DNA of 64,000 nt, from the NCBI GenBank assembly GCA_963676075.2, contig CAXXNZ010000003.1, positions 62,001-126,000 of the forward strand. The letters run 5' to 3'. Below are positions 8,396 to 16,418 of this stretch, piece after piece. Under the pieces are notes generated by a model, which saw only the letters and a list, made by a program, of their open reading frames with translations, had not been told where the DNA came from and did not search any database. Position numbers and translations under genes: made by a program. Every line of letters starts with the position of its first letter. Position 1 is the stretch's first letter. The DNA is from JAHJQZ01 sp963676075 (GTDB lineage Bacteria > Pseudomonadota > Alphaproteobacteria > Rhizobiales > Devosiaceae).

Positions 8396-8869
8396 ATGAG
8401 GCAAGCCGGCATGGGGACAGTTGCAGGCATAGCAAAAACAGCTGCTTTCGCAGGCGTTTTTGCGGCTGCCTCTTCTCCAGTCGCCGCCGGCGAGCTTCCC
8501 GTGCCTGACGATGTCACTTATGGAACGGAGTTGGCCTGCGCCAATCCCGTTCCACCCTCCCAATGGATCTGGACAGCGACAAGACGCGCAAGTGTGCGAT
8601 GCTCAAGGGCGACGGCTCTGGCGCTTTGCGGGGCGATCGGCAGCGAGGCGCTGCCATATCTGCCCTCCGAGCATATGCATCGCCTGCCCGGGAAAACCGG
8701 GCCGGCGGTCGTCCAGCTGATCTGCGAAGCCATTCGCTCCTATTCCCCAATGACCATCCTATGTGGTCCGGCGCTGTCGGTTTGGAGCCGCGCGAACCGG
8801 ACACTGTCGATTTGTACATCCCCGATACGGACGCAAGTCTTGAGCTTTTCAGGTGCTAATGAGCTTTAG
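8396..8869 (+). CDS. Possible small secreted protein or degraded gene
   Basis: Between mmsA and the nitrilase gene lies a 157-codon frame beginning one base after the mmsA stop. Residues 1-31 look like a signal peptide (hydrophobic Ala/Gly/Phe core ending SPVAAG), and several Cys residues follow. After about residue 120 the composition becomes less protein-like. The +1-shifted frame (8563-8859) instead ends with an acidic, protein-like tail (EPREPDTVDLYIPDTDA). This looks like an exported protein that has suffered a frameshift, or a chance frame. I recognise no family. The region has lower codon bias than its neighbours. Treat as hypothetical. Confidence 0.3.
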   Translation: MRQAGMGTVAGIAKTAAFAGVFAAASSPVAAGELPVPDDVTYGTELACANPVPPSQWIWTATRRASVRCSRATALALCGAIGSEALPYLPSEHMHRLPGKTGPAVVQLICEAIRSYSPMTILCGPALSVWSRANRTLSICTSPIRTQVLSFSGANEL

Positions 8870-8878
8870 GAGACGAAC

Positions 8879-9742
8879 ATGACGATGCTGAGAGGCGGTC
8901 TGATCCAGATGGGTCTGAAGGGCGACACATCGATGTCGCCGACCGAGATCTCCGAGAAGATGATCGAGGCGCATGTGCCTCTCATCGACGAGGCCGGTGC
9001 AAAGGGCGTTCAGGTCATGTGTTTCCAGGAGGTGTTCAACCAGCCCTATTTCTGTCCGAGCCAGGACCGCAAATGGTACGCCGCCGCCGAAAAGGTCCCG
9101 GACGGGCCGACGGTCAGGATCATGCAGGAGCTGGCCAAAAAGCACGCCATGGTGATCGTCGTTCCCATCTACGAGGAAGACATCACCGGCGTTTATTACA
9201 ACACCACCGCCGTCATCGATGCCGACGGCTCCTATCTCGGCAAATACCGCAAGACACACATCCCGCATGTCGGCGGTTTCTGGGAGAAGTTCTTCTTCAA
9301 GCCGGGCGCATCTAACTGGCCGGTCTTCGAGACGGCATACGTCAAGCTTGGCGTCTACACCTGTTATGACCGGCATTTCCCCGAGGGCTGGCGGGCGCTG
9401 GCCCTCAATGGCGCTGAATATATCGTCAACCCGTCGGCGACGACCGCTGGGCAATCCGAATATCTGTGGGAGCTCGAACAGCCCGCCGCCGCGGTTGCCA
9501 ATGGTGTCTTCATCGGCGCCATCAACCGCGTCGGCACCGAAGCGCCCTGGAACATCGGCGAGTTCTACGGCTCGTCCTATTTCGTCAATCCGCGCGGCAA
9601 GATCGAGAAACAGGCCAGCCGCGACAAGGACGAGCTGATCGTTCACGACATGGACATGGACATGGTCCGCGAGGTCCGGGACGGCTGGCAGTTCTTCCGC
9701 GACCGCCGCCCGGAGACCTATGGCCGGCTGACCGACGTGTAG
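8879..9742 (+). CDS. N-carbamoyl-beta-alanine amidase, nitrilase superfamily
   Basis: A 287-residue carbon-nitrogen hydrolase. The catalytic triad is visible as Glu51 (CFQEVFNQPYF), Lys125 (YRKTHIP) and Cys162 (YTCYDRHFPEGWR). This context matches beta-ureidopropionases and N-carbamoyl-D-amino-acid amidohydrolases, which hydrolyse N-carbamoyl-beta-alanine to beta-alanine, CO2 and ammonia. AGGAGA at 8869-8874 supports the ATG at 8879; a second ATG lies two codons on. It is in the same operon as an M20-family enzyme likely to catalyse the same step, so either the two have different substrates (for example D- or beta-carbamoyl versus L-carbamoyl) or they are redundant. Confidence 0.9.
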   Translation: MTMLRGGLIQMGLKGDTSMSPTEISEKMIEAHVPLIDEAGAKGVQVMCFQEVFNQPYFCPSQDRKWYAAAEKVPDGPTVRIMQELAKKHAMVIVVPIYEEDITGVYYNTTAVIDADGSYLGKYRKTHIPHVGGFWEKFFFKPGASNWPVFETAYVKLGVYTCYDRHFPEGWRALALNGAEYIVNPSATTAGQSEYLWELEQPAAAVANGVFIGAINRVGTEAPWNIGEFYGSSYFVNPRGKIEKQASRDKDELIVHDMDMDMVREVRDGWQFFRDRRPETYGRLTDV

Positions 9743-9752
9743 GAGTATTTCT

Positions 9753-9778
9753 GGAAGCGGGAACCGATTTCCGCTTCC
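9753..9778 (+). other. Intercistronic hairpin
   Basis: GGAAGCGG and CCGCTTCC form an 8-base perfect stem with a 10-base loop, just after the nitrilase stop and about 50 bases before the next gene. No T-run follows, so it is more likely an mRNA-stability or processing element than a terminator. Confidence 0.45.
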
Positions 9779-9827
9779 GAACCCATAGCAAGCAAACAAA
9801 CAAAACAAATCAATAAGGACTGGATCG

Positions 9828-11078
9828 ATGACCAACCCCGGACAAAACCTCAGGATCAATGGCGACCGGCTCTGGGACACGATCCACGAGCTGGCCGAGA
9901 TCGGCCCCGGAATTGCCGGTGGTTCCAATCGCCAGACCCTGACCGATGCCGACAATGAAGGCCGGCACCTGTTCAAGAAATGGTGCGATGCGGCCGGCCT
10001 TGAAATGGGTGTCGACAAGATCGGCACCATGTTCGCCACGCGCCCCGGCACCGATCCCGATGCCTTGCCGATCTATGTCGGCAGCCATCTCGACACCCAG
10101 CCGACCGGCGGGCGCTATGATGGTGTGCTGGGCGTGCTCTCGGCGCTCGAACTGGTGCGCACCCTCAACGATCTCGACATCAAGACAAAGCATCCGATCG
10201 TCGTCACCAACTGGACCAACGAGGAAGGGGCGCGTTTTGCCCCGGCCATGCTGGCCTCGGGTGTCTTCGCCGGCATGCATACGCTCGATTACGCCTATAA
10301 CCGCACCGATCCCGAAGGGTTGAAATTCGGCGATGAGCTGAAGCGCATCGGTTGGGTTGGCGAGGAAGAGGTTGGCGCGCGCAAGATGCACGCCTATTTC
10401 GAATATCACATCGAACAGGGCCCGATCCTTGAAGCCGAGAACAAGCAGATTGGCGTTGTCACCCACGGCCAGGGTCTGTGGTGGCTCGAGTTCACCCTGA
10501 CGGGCAAGGAAGCGCATACCGGTTCAACGCCGATGAAGATGCGCGTCAATGCCGGCCTGGCCATGGCGCGCATCCTCGAGATGGTGCAGGCGGTGGCGAT
10601 GGACAATCAGCCAAACGCCGTCGGCGGCGTCGGTCAGGCGTTCTTTTCGCCCAACTCGCGCAACGTCTTGCCGGGCAAGGTGGTCTTCACCGTCGACATT
10701 CGCACGGTCGACCAGGCAAAGCTCGATGGCATGCGCGCGCGCATCGAGAAGGAAGCCGCCGAAATCTGCGAGACGCTCGGCGTTGGCTGTTCGGTCGAGG
10801 CGGTCGGGCATTTCGATCCCGTCGCCTTCGATCCCAAGCTGGTTGCTTCGGTCAGGAAGGCCGCCGAGGACCTCGGCTATTCGCATATGGACATCGTCTC
10901 CGGTGCCGGCCACGACGCCTGCTGGATGAACCGTATCGCGCCGACCACCATGATCATGTGCCCCTGCGTCGATGGGCTCTCGCACAATGAGGGCGAAACG
11001 ATCACCAAGGAATGGGCCGCGGCGGGGGCGGACGTGCTGCTGCGCGCGGTGCTGGAAACGGCAGAGGTTGTGGCGTGA
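9828..11078 (+). CDS. M20-family Zn amidohydrolase (beta-ureidopropionase / N-carbamoyl amino acid hydrolase)
   Basis: A 416-residue metallohydrolase of the hydantoinase/carbamoylase branch of peptidase family M20. The metal-binding motifs are GSHLDTQPTGGRYDG (His and bridging Asp) and TNEEGARFAPAM (Glu pair); later LWWLEFTLTGKEAHTGSTPM marks the dimerisation domain, and the GAGHDACWMNRIAP block supplies a C-terminal His. The family includes yeast-type beta-ureidopropionase, N-carbamoyl-L-amino acid hydrolases and allantoate amidohydrolases. Neighbouring dihydropyrimidinase and nitrilase genes make N-carbamoyl-beta-amino acid hydrolysis most likely. The ATG at 9828 has AAGGA at 9815-9819. The operon is interrupted after this gene by a DUF559 element. 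Confidence 0.9.
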   Translation: MTNPGQNLRINGDRLWDTIHELAEIGPGIAGGSNRQTLTDADNEGRHLFKKWCDAAGLEMGVDKIGTMFATRPGTDPDALPIYVGSHLDTQPTGGRYDGVLGVLSALELVRTLNDLDIKTKHPIVVTNWTNEEGARFAPAMLASGVFAGMHTLDYAYNRTDPEGLKFGDELKRIGWVGEEEVGARKMHAYFEYHIEQGPILEAENKQIGVVTHGQGLWWLEFTLTGKEAHTGSTPMKMRVNAGLAMARILEMVQAVAMDNQPNAVGGVGQAFFSPNSRNVLPGKVVFTVDIRTVDQAKLDGMRARIEKEAAEICETLGVGCSVEAVGHFDPVAFDPKLVASVRKAAEDLGYSHMDIVSGAGHDACWMNRIAPTTMIMCPCVDGLSHNEGETITKEWAAAGADVLLRAVLETAEVVA

Positions 11079-11102
11079 AGGTTTTGAGCGCCAAAAAGGT
11101 CA

Positions 11103-11160
11103 CTTCTTACCTCTCCCTTTGGGGGAGAGGTCGGCGCGAAGCGCCGGGTGAGGGGGCCTG
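11103..11160. repeat. Left inverted repeat flanking DUF559 gene
   Basis: This stretch is nearly the reverse complement of 11503-11567. Shared blocks are ACCTCTCCCTT, GGGGGAGAGGTCGG and GCCGGGTGAGGGGGCCT; the right copy has a few extra bases in the central CGAAGCG region. Each copy also contains an internal hairpin (CTCTCCC / GGGAGAG). The GAGGGGG near its end sits where the Shine-Dalgarno of the enclosed ATG should be. Confidence 0.85.
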
Positions 11161-11598
11161 ATGGCGACATTGAAGACCCGCTTTGCCGCAAATAGCGCGA
11201 AAAGGCTTCGCGCCGCGATGACTGATGCGGAGCGCAAGCTCTGGTATCGCATCCGCAACCGGCAGTTGCTGGGCTTCAAGTTCGTTCGTCAGCACCCGAT
11301 CGGACCCTACATCGCCGATTTCGCCTGTCGCGAGGCCGACCTCATCGTTGAACTCGACGGCAGCCAACACGCCGAATCCCAACGCGACGAACATCGCACG
11401 CTTGAACTCAAGACATACGGATATGACGTTGTCCGTTTCTGGAACACTGACGTTCTGACCAATCTCGACGGCGTGCTCGAGACTCTGGCAGACCATCTCA
11501 ACAAGGCCCCCTCACCCGGCCTTCGCTTTGCGAAGTCCGACCTCTCCCCCGAAGGGAGAGGTGAAGAGGGGCGCGTTATTCAGGGGAGACTCCAATGA
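11161..11598 (+). CDS. DUF559 (Vsr/restriction-endonuclease-like) domain protein
   Basis: A 145-residue protein with the DUF559 signature: MTDAERKLWYRIRNRQLLGFKF near the N-terminus, then FACREADLIVELDGSQH with the acidic core of the PD-(D/E)XK-like fold, and the YGYDVVRFWN strand. The family is related in fold to very-short-patch repair endonucleases and its cellular role is not settled. The conserved domain ends near residue 115; the last 30 residues are translated from the right inverted repeat. The ATG lies immediately after the left repeat. The stop overlaps the hydA start (ATGA at 11595). Such repeat-framed DUF559 genes are frequent in Rhizobiales, which suggests transfer as a unit into this operon. 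Confidence 0.85.
   Translation: MATLKTRFAANSAKRLRAAMTDAERKLWYRIRNRQLLGFKFVRQHPIGPYIADFACREADLIVELDGSQHAESQRDEHRTLELKTYGYDVVRFWNTDVLTNLDGVLETLADHLNKAPSPGLRFAKSDLSPEGRGEEGRVIQGRLQ
11503..11567. repeat. Right inverted repeat flanking DUF559 gene
   Basis: This is the partner of 11103-11160 in opposite orientation. It carries AAGGCCCCCTCACCCGGC, a CTTCG-CTTTG-CGAAG mini-hairpin and CCTCTCCCCC-GAA-GGGAGAGG. It lies within the 3' end of the DUF559 frame, 28 bases before hydA. Confidence 0.85.
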
Positions 11599-13049
11599 CC
11601 AAAGTAATCCGCAACGGCACCGTCGTTACCGCTGACATGACATTTCAGGCCGACGTCCTGATACACGGTGACAAGATCGAGGCCATCGGCCCCAATCTTC
11701 ACGGCGACCATGAGTTCGACGCGACCGGCTGCTACGTCATGCCGGGCGGCATCGATCCGCATACCCATCTCGAAATGCCGTTCATGGGCACCTATTCGAC
11801 CGACGATTTCGAGTCGGGCACCCGCGCCGGGCTTGCCGGCGGCACCACCATGGTCGTCGACTTCTGCCTGCCGAGTCCCGGCCAGTCGCTGCTCGAAGCG
11901 ATCCAGATGTGGGACAACAAGTCCTCGCGCGCCAATTCCGATTATTCCTTCCACATGGCGGTCACCTGGTGGGGCGAGCAGGTTTTTGACGAGATGGATA
12001 CCGTCGTCAACGAGCACGGCATCAACTCGTTCAAGCACTTCATGGCCTACAAGGGCTCGCTGATGGTCAATGACGACGAGCTTTTTGCCTCGTTCAAGCG
12101 CCTCGGTTCGCTCGGCGCCCTGCCGATGGTCCATGCCGAAAACGGCGATGTCGTCGCCGAATTGCAGGCCAAGTACATGGCCGAGGGCAATACCGGGCCG
12201 GAAGCGCATGCCTATTCGCGCCCGCCGCAGGTCGAAGGCGAGGCGACGAACCGCGCCATCATGATCGCCGACATGGCCGGCGTGCCGCTTTATGTCGTGC
12301 ACACCTCCTGCGAGGATGCGCACGAAGCCATCCGTCGCGCCCGGCAGAACGGCAAGCGCGTTTATGGCGAGCCGTTGATCCAGCACCTGCTGCTCGACGA
12401 ATCCGAGTATTTCGACAAGGACTGGGATCACTCCGCCCGCCGCGTCATGTCTCCGCCCTTCCGCGACAAGAAGAACCAGGATTCGCTGTGGGCCGGCCTG
12501 TCCGCAGGCTCGCTGCAGGTTGTCGCCACCGACCATTGCGCCTTTACCACGGAACAAAAGCGTTATGGCGCCGGCGATTTCACCAAGATCCCCAACGGCA
12601 CCGGCGGGCTTGAAGACCGCTTGCCGCTGCTGTGGACCTATGGCGTGGCGACGGGTCGGCTGACCATGAACGAGTTCGTGGCCGTCACCTCGTCCAATGT
12701 CGCCAAGATCCTCAACATGTATCCGCGCAAGGGCTCGATCACTGTCGGCGCCGATGCCGACATCGTCGTGCTTGACCCGAACCGCGAAAAGACCATCACG
12801 GCCGCCAACCAGCAGTCCTCGATCGACTACAACGTCTTCGAGGGCTTCAAGGTCAAGGGCCTGCCGCGCTTCACCTTTTCCCGTGGCGAGATGGTGGTGC
12901 AGGAAAACGAGATGCACACAAGGGAAGGCCATGGCCAGTTCGTGCCGCGAGAGCCGTTCCAGGCGGTCAACAAGGCGCTCAGCACCTGGACTGAACTCAC
13001 CGCCCCGCGCAAGGTCGAGCGCTCCGGCATTCCGGCCAGCGGGGTGTGA
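11595..13049 (+). CDS. hydA: Dihydropyrimidinase (D-hydantoinase)
   Basis: A 484-residue cyclic amidohydrolase that opens 5,6-dihydrouracil or dihydrothymine to N-carbamoyl-beta-alanine or its methyl analogue. Binuclear metal ligands are visible: IDPHTHLEMPF (HxH), the carboxylated Lys at about residue 153 in FMAYKGSL, MVHAENGD, VVHTSCEDA and VATDHCAF (Asp). Length and motif order are those of bacterial dihydropyrimidinases rather than allantoinases. GGGGAGA at 11582-11588 precedes the ATG at 11595. It is the last catabolic gene of the operon; a long leader then precedes the importer genes. Confidence 0.95.
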   Translation: MTKVIRNGTVVTADMTFQADVLIHGDKIEAIGPNLHGDHEFDATGCYVMPGGIDPHTHLEMPFMGTYSTDDFESGTRAGLAGGTTMVVDFCLPSPGQSLLEAIQMWDNKSSRANSDYSFHMAVTWWGEQVFDEMDTVVNEHGINSFKHFMAYKGSLMVNDDELFASFKRLGSLGALPMVHAENGDVVAELQAKYMAEGNTGPEAHAYSRPPQVEGEATNRAIMIADMAGVPLYVVHTSCEDAHEAIRRARQNGKRVYGEPLIQHLLLDESEYFDKDWDHSARRVMSPPFRDKKNQDSLWAGLSAGSLQVVATDHCAFTTEQKRYGAGDFTKIPNGTGGLEDRLPLLWTYGVATGRLTMNEFVAVTSSNVAKILNMYPRKGSITVGADADIVVLDPNREKTITAANQQSSIDYNVFEGFKVKGLPRFTFSRGEMVVQENEMHTREGHGQFVPREPFQAVNKALSTWTELTAPRKVERSGIPASGV

Positions 13050-13525
13050 TGGCATCCGGGGGGAACGCCATCGCTCGAGGGGAAAAAGGGCTTTTCGGAA
13101 ACACGCGGAAAGGCCCGCACACCGCACCGGCCGGTACATCCGGCCGGGCGGTCGAGGGGCATTTTGACATTCGCTTTGATCGGCGTCGCCACACCGCGCG
13201 CCACCCTTTGCTGCAGGATGCTGCGGCAAAGGGTGGCTGCGCCGTGGCGTGCTGCGGAGCGGTGCGGATTCTGCCTATTTGGCAGACTGCTGTCTGGCAA
13301 CTGCCGAAAATGTGGGCAGATGCGCGGTGCCCTTGCGCGCCCACCGGTCCACTGCACCCGGAAAAGCGCGTTTTTGAGGGCGTATCACGCCGAAACCAGG
13401 CCTTTTGGGGCGGTTTTTGCCGCATATCGCTGCAGCAAACCGGCATCAGTCTTGCATAGAAGTAAACCGGGTTTCGGCGCTGCGCCGCCGAACGCATCGA
13501 AACGTCTAACGGGAGCACTTGCCGG
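13050..13525 (+). other. 476-base intergenic leader before importer operon
   Basis: No frame here has convincing protein character. The notable feature is the long hairpin at 13201-13236. The stretch is large enough for a terminator of the hydA operon plus a separate promoter for the importer. I saw no RutR-like palindrome in it. Confidence 0.5.
13201..13236 (+). terminator. Strong hairpin downstream of hydA
   Basis: CCACCCTTTGC (13201-13211) pairs perfectly with GCAAAGGGTGG (13226-13236), and four more inner bases pair with one G-T. There is no T-run after the stem, so it may be a factor-dependent terminator, a processing site or a regulatory structure rather than a classical intrinsic terminator. 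Confidence 0.45.
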
Positions 13526-14311
13526 ATGACAGCTGTCGTGTCAGCCAAAGACCTCTGCCTCACCTTCCAGACCAAGGATGGCCCGGTCGAGGCACTCAAG
13601 GATGTCGATCTCGCTATCGAGAAGGGCGAATTCGTCTCCTTCATCGGCCCGTCCGGCTGCGGCAAGACCACGTTTTTGCGCGTGCTTGCCGATCTCGAAC
13701 AGCCCAGTTCCGGGGACATCATCATCAATGGCGAGACGCCGGAGAATGCCCGCAAGGACAGGGCCTATGGTTATGTCTTCCAGGCCGCGGCGCTGCTTCC
13801 GTGGCGGACGGTGGCCGATAACGTCGCTTTGCCGCTCGAGATCATGGGCTATGCCCAGGTCGAGAAGGAAAAGCGCATCAAGCGCACGCTCGACCTGGTC
13901 AATCTCTCCGGTTTCGAGAAGAAATTTCCCTGGCAACTGTCCGGCGGCATGCAGCAGCGCGCCTCGATTGCCCGTGCGCTTGCCTTCGACGCCGACCTGT
14001 TGCTGATGGACGAACCGTTCGGGGCGCTGGACGAGATCGTCCGCGACCACCTGAATGAGCAGCTTCTGAAGCTGTGGGCGGATACCAAAAAGACCATCTG
14101 TTTCGTGACCCACTCGATCCCCGAGGCGGTCTATTTGTCGACCAAGATCGTCGTCATGTCGCCGCGCCCCGGCCGAGTGACCGACATCATCGAAAGCCCG
14201 CTCCCCAAGGAACGTCCGCTCGAAATCCGCGACACGCCGGAGTTCCTTGAGATCGCCCACCGCGTCCGCGAGGGGTTGCGGGCTGGACACTCCTACGAGG
14301 AAGACGCGTGA
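13526..14311 (+). CDS. ABC importer ATP-binding protein (NitT/TauT type)
   Basis: A 261-residue nucleotide-binding subunit. Walker A is GPSGCGKTTF (near residues 45-54), the Q-loop is YGYVFQAAALLPWRT, the signature is LSGGMQQRASIARAL, Walker B is LLLMDEPFGALDEI and the switch His is in CFVTHSIPEA. The sequence belongs to the SsuB/TauB/ThiZ group that powers uptake of sulfonates, nitrate or pyrimidine-like compounds. It heads a four-gene importer set. Its stop overlaps the first base of the next start (14311). Position at the end of the pyrimidine locus suggests uptake of a pyrimidine or a related ring compound; this is inference. Confidence 0.92.
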   Translation: MTAVVSAKDLCLTFQTKDGPVEALKDVDLAIEKGEFVSFIGPSGCGKTTFLRVLADLEQPSSGDIIINGETPENARKDRAYGYVFQAAALLPWRTVADNVALPLEIMGYAQVEKEKRIKRTLDLVNLSGFEKKFPWQLSGGMQQRASIARALAFDADLLLMDEPFGALDEIVRDHLNEQLLKLWADTKKTICFVTHSIPEAVYLSTKIVVMSPRPGRVTDIIESPLPKERPLEIRDTPEFLEIAHRVREGLRAGHSYEEDA

Positions 14312-15244
14312 TGAGCGATATCGCCGGGCAGAGCGCCGCGACGGGCTTCAGCGTTGGAGGGGTCATCCGCCGTCTCTGGCAGGGCTCGACGCTGCCGGTC
14401 ATCATCGTCCTTATCGCGATTTTCGTCTTCTGGTATGCCATGGCGATCCAGATGAACGCCTCCTGGCAAATTCGTCTCAACGAGCGTGCCAAGGCCGAAG
14501 TCTCGACGATCACATTCATCGACCAGACCTGGAACCAGAAAAAGCCGGTTCTGCCGACACCGCACCAGATCGTTGGTGAGATCTGGAATGCCACGGTAAT
14601 GACGAAGATCGATTCACGTCGCTCGCTGGCCTATCACGCCTGGGTAACGCTGAGTTCGACGCTTCTGGGCTTCACGTTCGGTACCCTGCTCGGCATCGGG
14701 CTCGCCATCATCATCATCCACAACGACGCATCAAACCGTTCGCTGATGCCATGGATCATTGCCTCGCAGACGGTGCCCATTCTGGCGATCGCACCGATGG
14801 TCGTTGTCGGTCTCGGCGCGGTCGGGATTACGGGACTTGTCCCCAAGTCGCTGATATCAATGTATCTTTCTTTCTTCCCTGTGGTGGTGGGCATGGTCAA
14901 GGGGCTGCGCTCGCCGCAAGCGCTCGAACTCGATTTGATGCGCACCTATTACGCCAGTCCGGGGTCAGGTGTTCACGCTGTTGCGCTGGCCTTCTGCCAT
15001 TCCCTACCTGTTCGCCTCGATGCGGGTCGGCATCGCCATTTCGCTGATCGGCGCGGTTGTGGCCGAACTCTCCAATGCGGCCGGGGGCGGTCTTGGTGTG
15101 CGGCTGCTCACCGGGTCGTATAACGGTCAGACCATCCAGATCTGGGCGGCGCTGATGCTAGCGGCGGCCCTTGCAGCGGTCCTGGTGTTCGTGGTCGGAC
15201 TGGCCGAAAAACTCGTCAATCGCCTGATGGGGGCACGGACATGA
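14311..15244 (+). pseudogene. ABC importer permease, interrupted by one-base frameshift
   Basis: The first part (14311 to about 14960) encodes an N-terminal membrane helix, a short periplasmic loop and the beginning of a BPD_transp_1 permease domain, ending in the EAA-like stretch ALELDLMRTYYASP. The reading frame then runs into nonsense and stops at 15123. The missing continuation (VFTLLRWPSAIPYLFASMRV and the last helices) is in the +1 frame from about 14966 to 15244. The break coincides with a GGGG run at 14961-14964; removing one G restores SPGQVFTLLRW and an intact permease of about 311 residues. Either the gene is inactivated or the base is a sequencing error. The second permease overlaps its stop (ATGA at 15241). 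Confidence 0.85.
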
Positions 15245-16347
15245 GCCTAACCCTCACCAATCTGCAGCAATCGATCGCCTCCATTGCCGGGCTTGTGGCG
15301 TTGGCCGGGCTGATCCTCAGCTTCGTGCTCGGCGGCAACGCGGCCTATCTGGCCTTTTTTGCCTTCGGCACGGTGTCGCTGATGCGGTTCGATCGACCGT
15401 TGCCGTTCTGGATCGATGGTGCGCTGGCGCTGGCGGGCGCGCTGATCATGATGTGGACCCTGCCCGGGTTCGACGGTGCGCCGCCTTATGTGTGGATGGC
15501 GCTGGCATCTACCTGGTTCTTCGCCTGGCTGTTCATCGAGCAGATGTCGCAGGTTCTGACCGCCGGCAAGCTGCCGGAGAGGCCGTTCGGTCTGGTCATT
15601 CCACTGACCTTCGGACTGATGCTGCTGTTCGTCTGGGAAGTGTTGACCGTTGGCGCCCAGATTCCGCAGGTTCTGCTGCCGGCGCCGAGCCTCATCTGGG
15701 AGCGCATTCTTGAATCCGGGTCGATTCTTTACGCCGACTTCATACAGACCTTCGTCAAATCGGTTCTTACCGGCTACGCCATGGGCTGTGGCGCGGGGTT
15801 CGTGGTCGCGATTCTTGCCGATCGTTCGCCCTTCCTCAAACGCGGTCTGCTGCCGATCGGCAATTTCGCGTCGGCGCTGCCGATCATCGGCATCGCCCCG
15901 ATCATGGTGATGTGGTTCGGCTTCGACTGGCCGTCAAAGGCGGCGGTCGTGGTGGCGGTGACCTTCTTCCCGATGCTGGTCAACACCGTCGCCGGTCTCA
16001 ACGAATCCGGATCGATGGAGCGCGACCTGATGCGCACCTATGCCGCCAATTACTGGCAGACGCTTGTCGGGCTGAGGCTGCCGATGGCCATGCCCTTCAT
16101 CTTCAATGCGCTGAAGATCAATTCCACCCTGGCGCTGATCGGCGCCATCGTCGCCGAATTCTTCGGCACGCCCATCGTCGGCATGGGCTTCAGGATTTCG
16201 ACCGAGGTCGGCAAGCTCAATATCGACCTGGTCTGGGCGGAAATCGCGGTCGCGGCTGTCGCGGGATCGGCCTTTTACGGAATCATCGCTCTCATCGAGA
16301 GAGCGGTGACGTTCTGGCATCCGTCCGTGCGAGGCGGACGGACCTAG
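15241..16347 (+). CDS. ABC importer permease (NitT/TauT type) with extra N-terminal helices
   Basis: A 368-residue membrane protein. The first 110 residues form about four extra hydrophobic helices not needed in the minimal permease. The C-terminal 250 residues are a BPD_transp_1 domain, with the EAA loop visible as MERDLMRTYAANYWQTLVGLRLPMA (shown only as its key region near residues 260-285). It starts at ATG 15241, overlapping the preceding stop, so translation is coupled. With the frameshifted permease it would form a heterodimeric channel; if that partner is truly broken, this protein might act as a homodimer or be non-functional. Confidence 0.88.
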   Translation: MSLTLTNLQQSIASIAGLVALAGLILSFVLGGNAAYLAFFAFGTVSLMRFDRPLPFWIDGALALAGALIMMWTLPGFDGAPPYVWMALASTWFFAWLFIEQMSQVLTAGKLPERPFGLVIPLTFGLMLLFVWEVLTVGAQIPQVLLPAPSLIWERILESGSILYADFIQTFVKSVLTGYAMGCGAGFVVAILADRSPFLKRGLLPIGNFASALPIIGIAPIMVMWFGFDWPSKAAVVVAVTFFPMLVNTVAGLNESGSMERDLMRTYAANYWQTLVGLRLPMAMPFIFNALKINSTLALIGAIVAEFFGTPIVGMGFRISTEVGKLNIDLVWAEIAVAAVAGSAFYGIIALIERAVTFWHPSVRGGRT

Positions 16348-16418
16348 GCAAAAGGGGTCACGCCTCCAGGCGCGAGGTCTGGCGGCGGGCTGGCTCCGAA
16401 CAGGAAGGTGCAAACATA

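Noticed and set aside
6907..8517. 536-codon minus-strand frame opposite mmsA
   Set aside because: Mirror of mmsA codon usage; Arg/His/Asp-rich with no recognisable fold.
11580..13229. 549-codon minus-strand frame opposite hydA
   Set aside because: Shadow of the dihydropyrimidinase gene; no ribosome site or family match.
13046..13459. 137-codon frame after hydA
   Set aside because: It runs through the strong hairpin, lacks a ribosome binding site and has an implausible composition (many Arg, Cys and His, no hydrophobic core).
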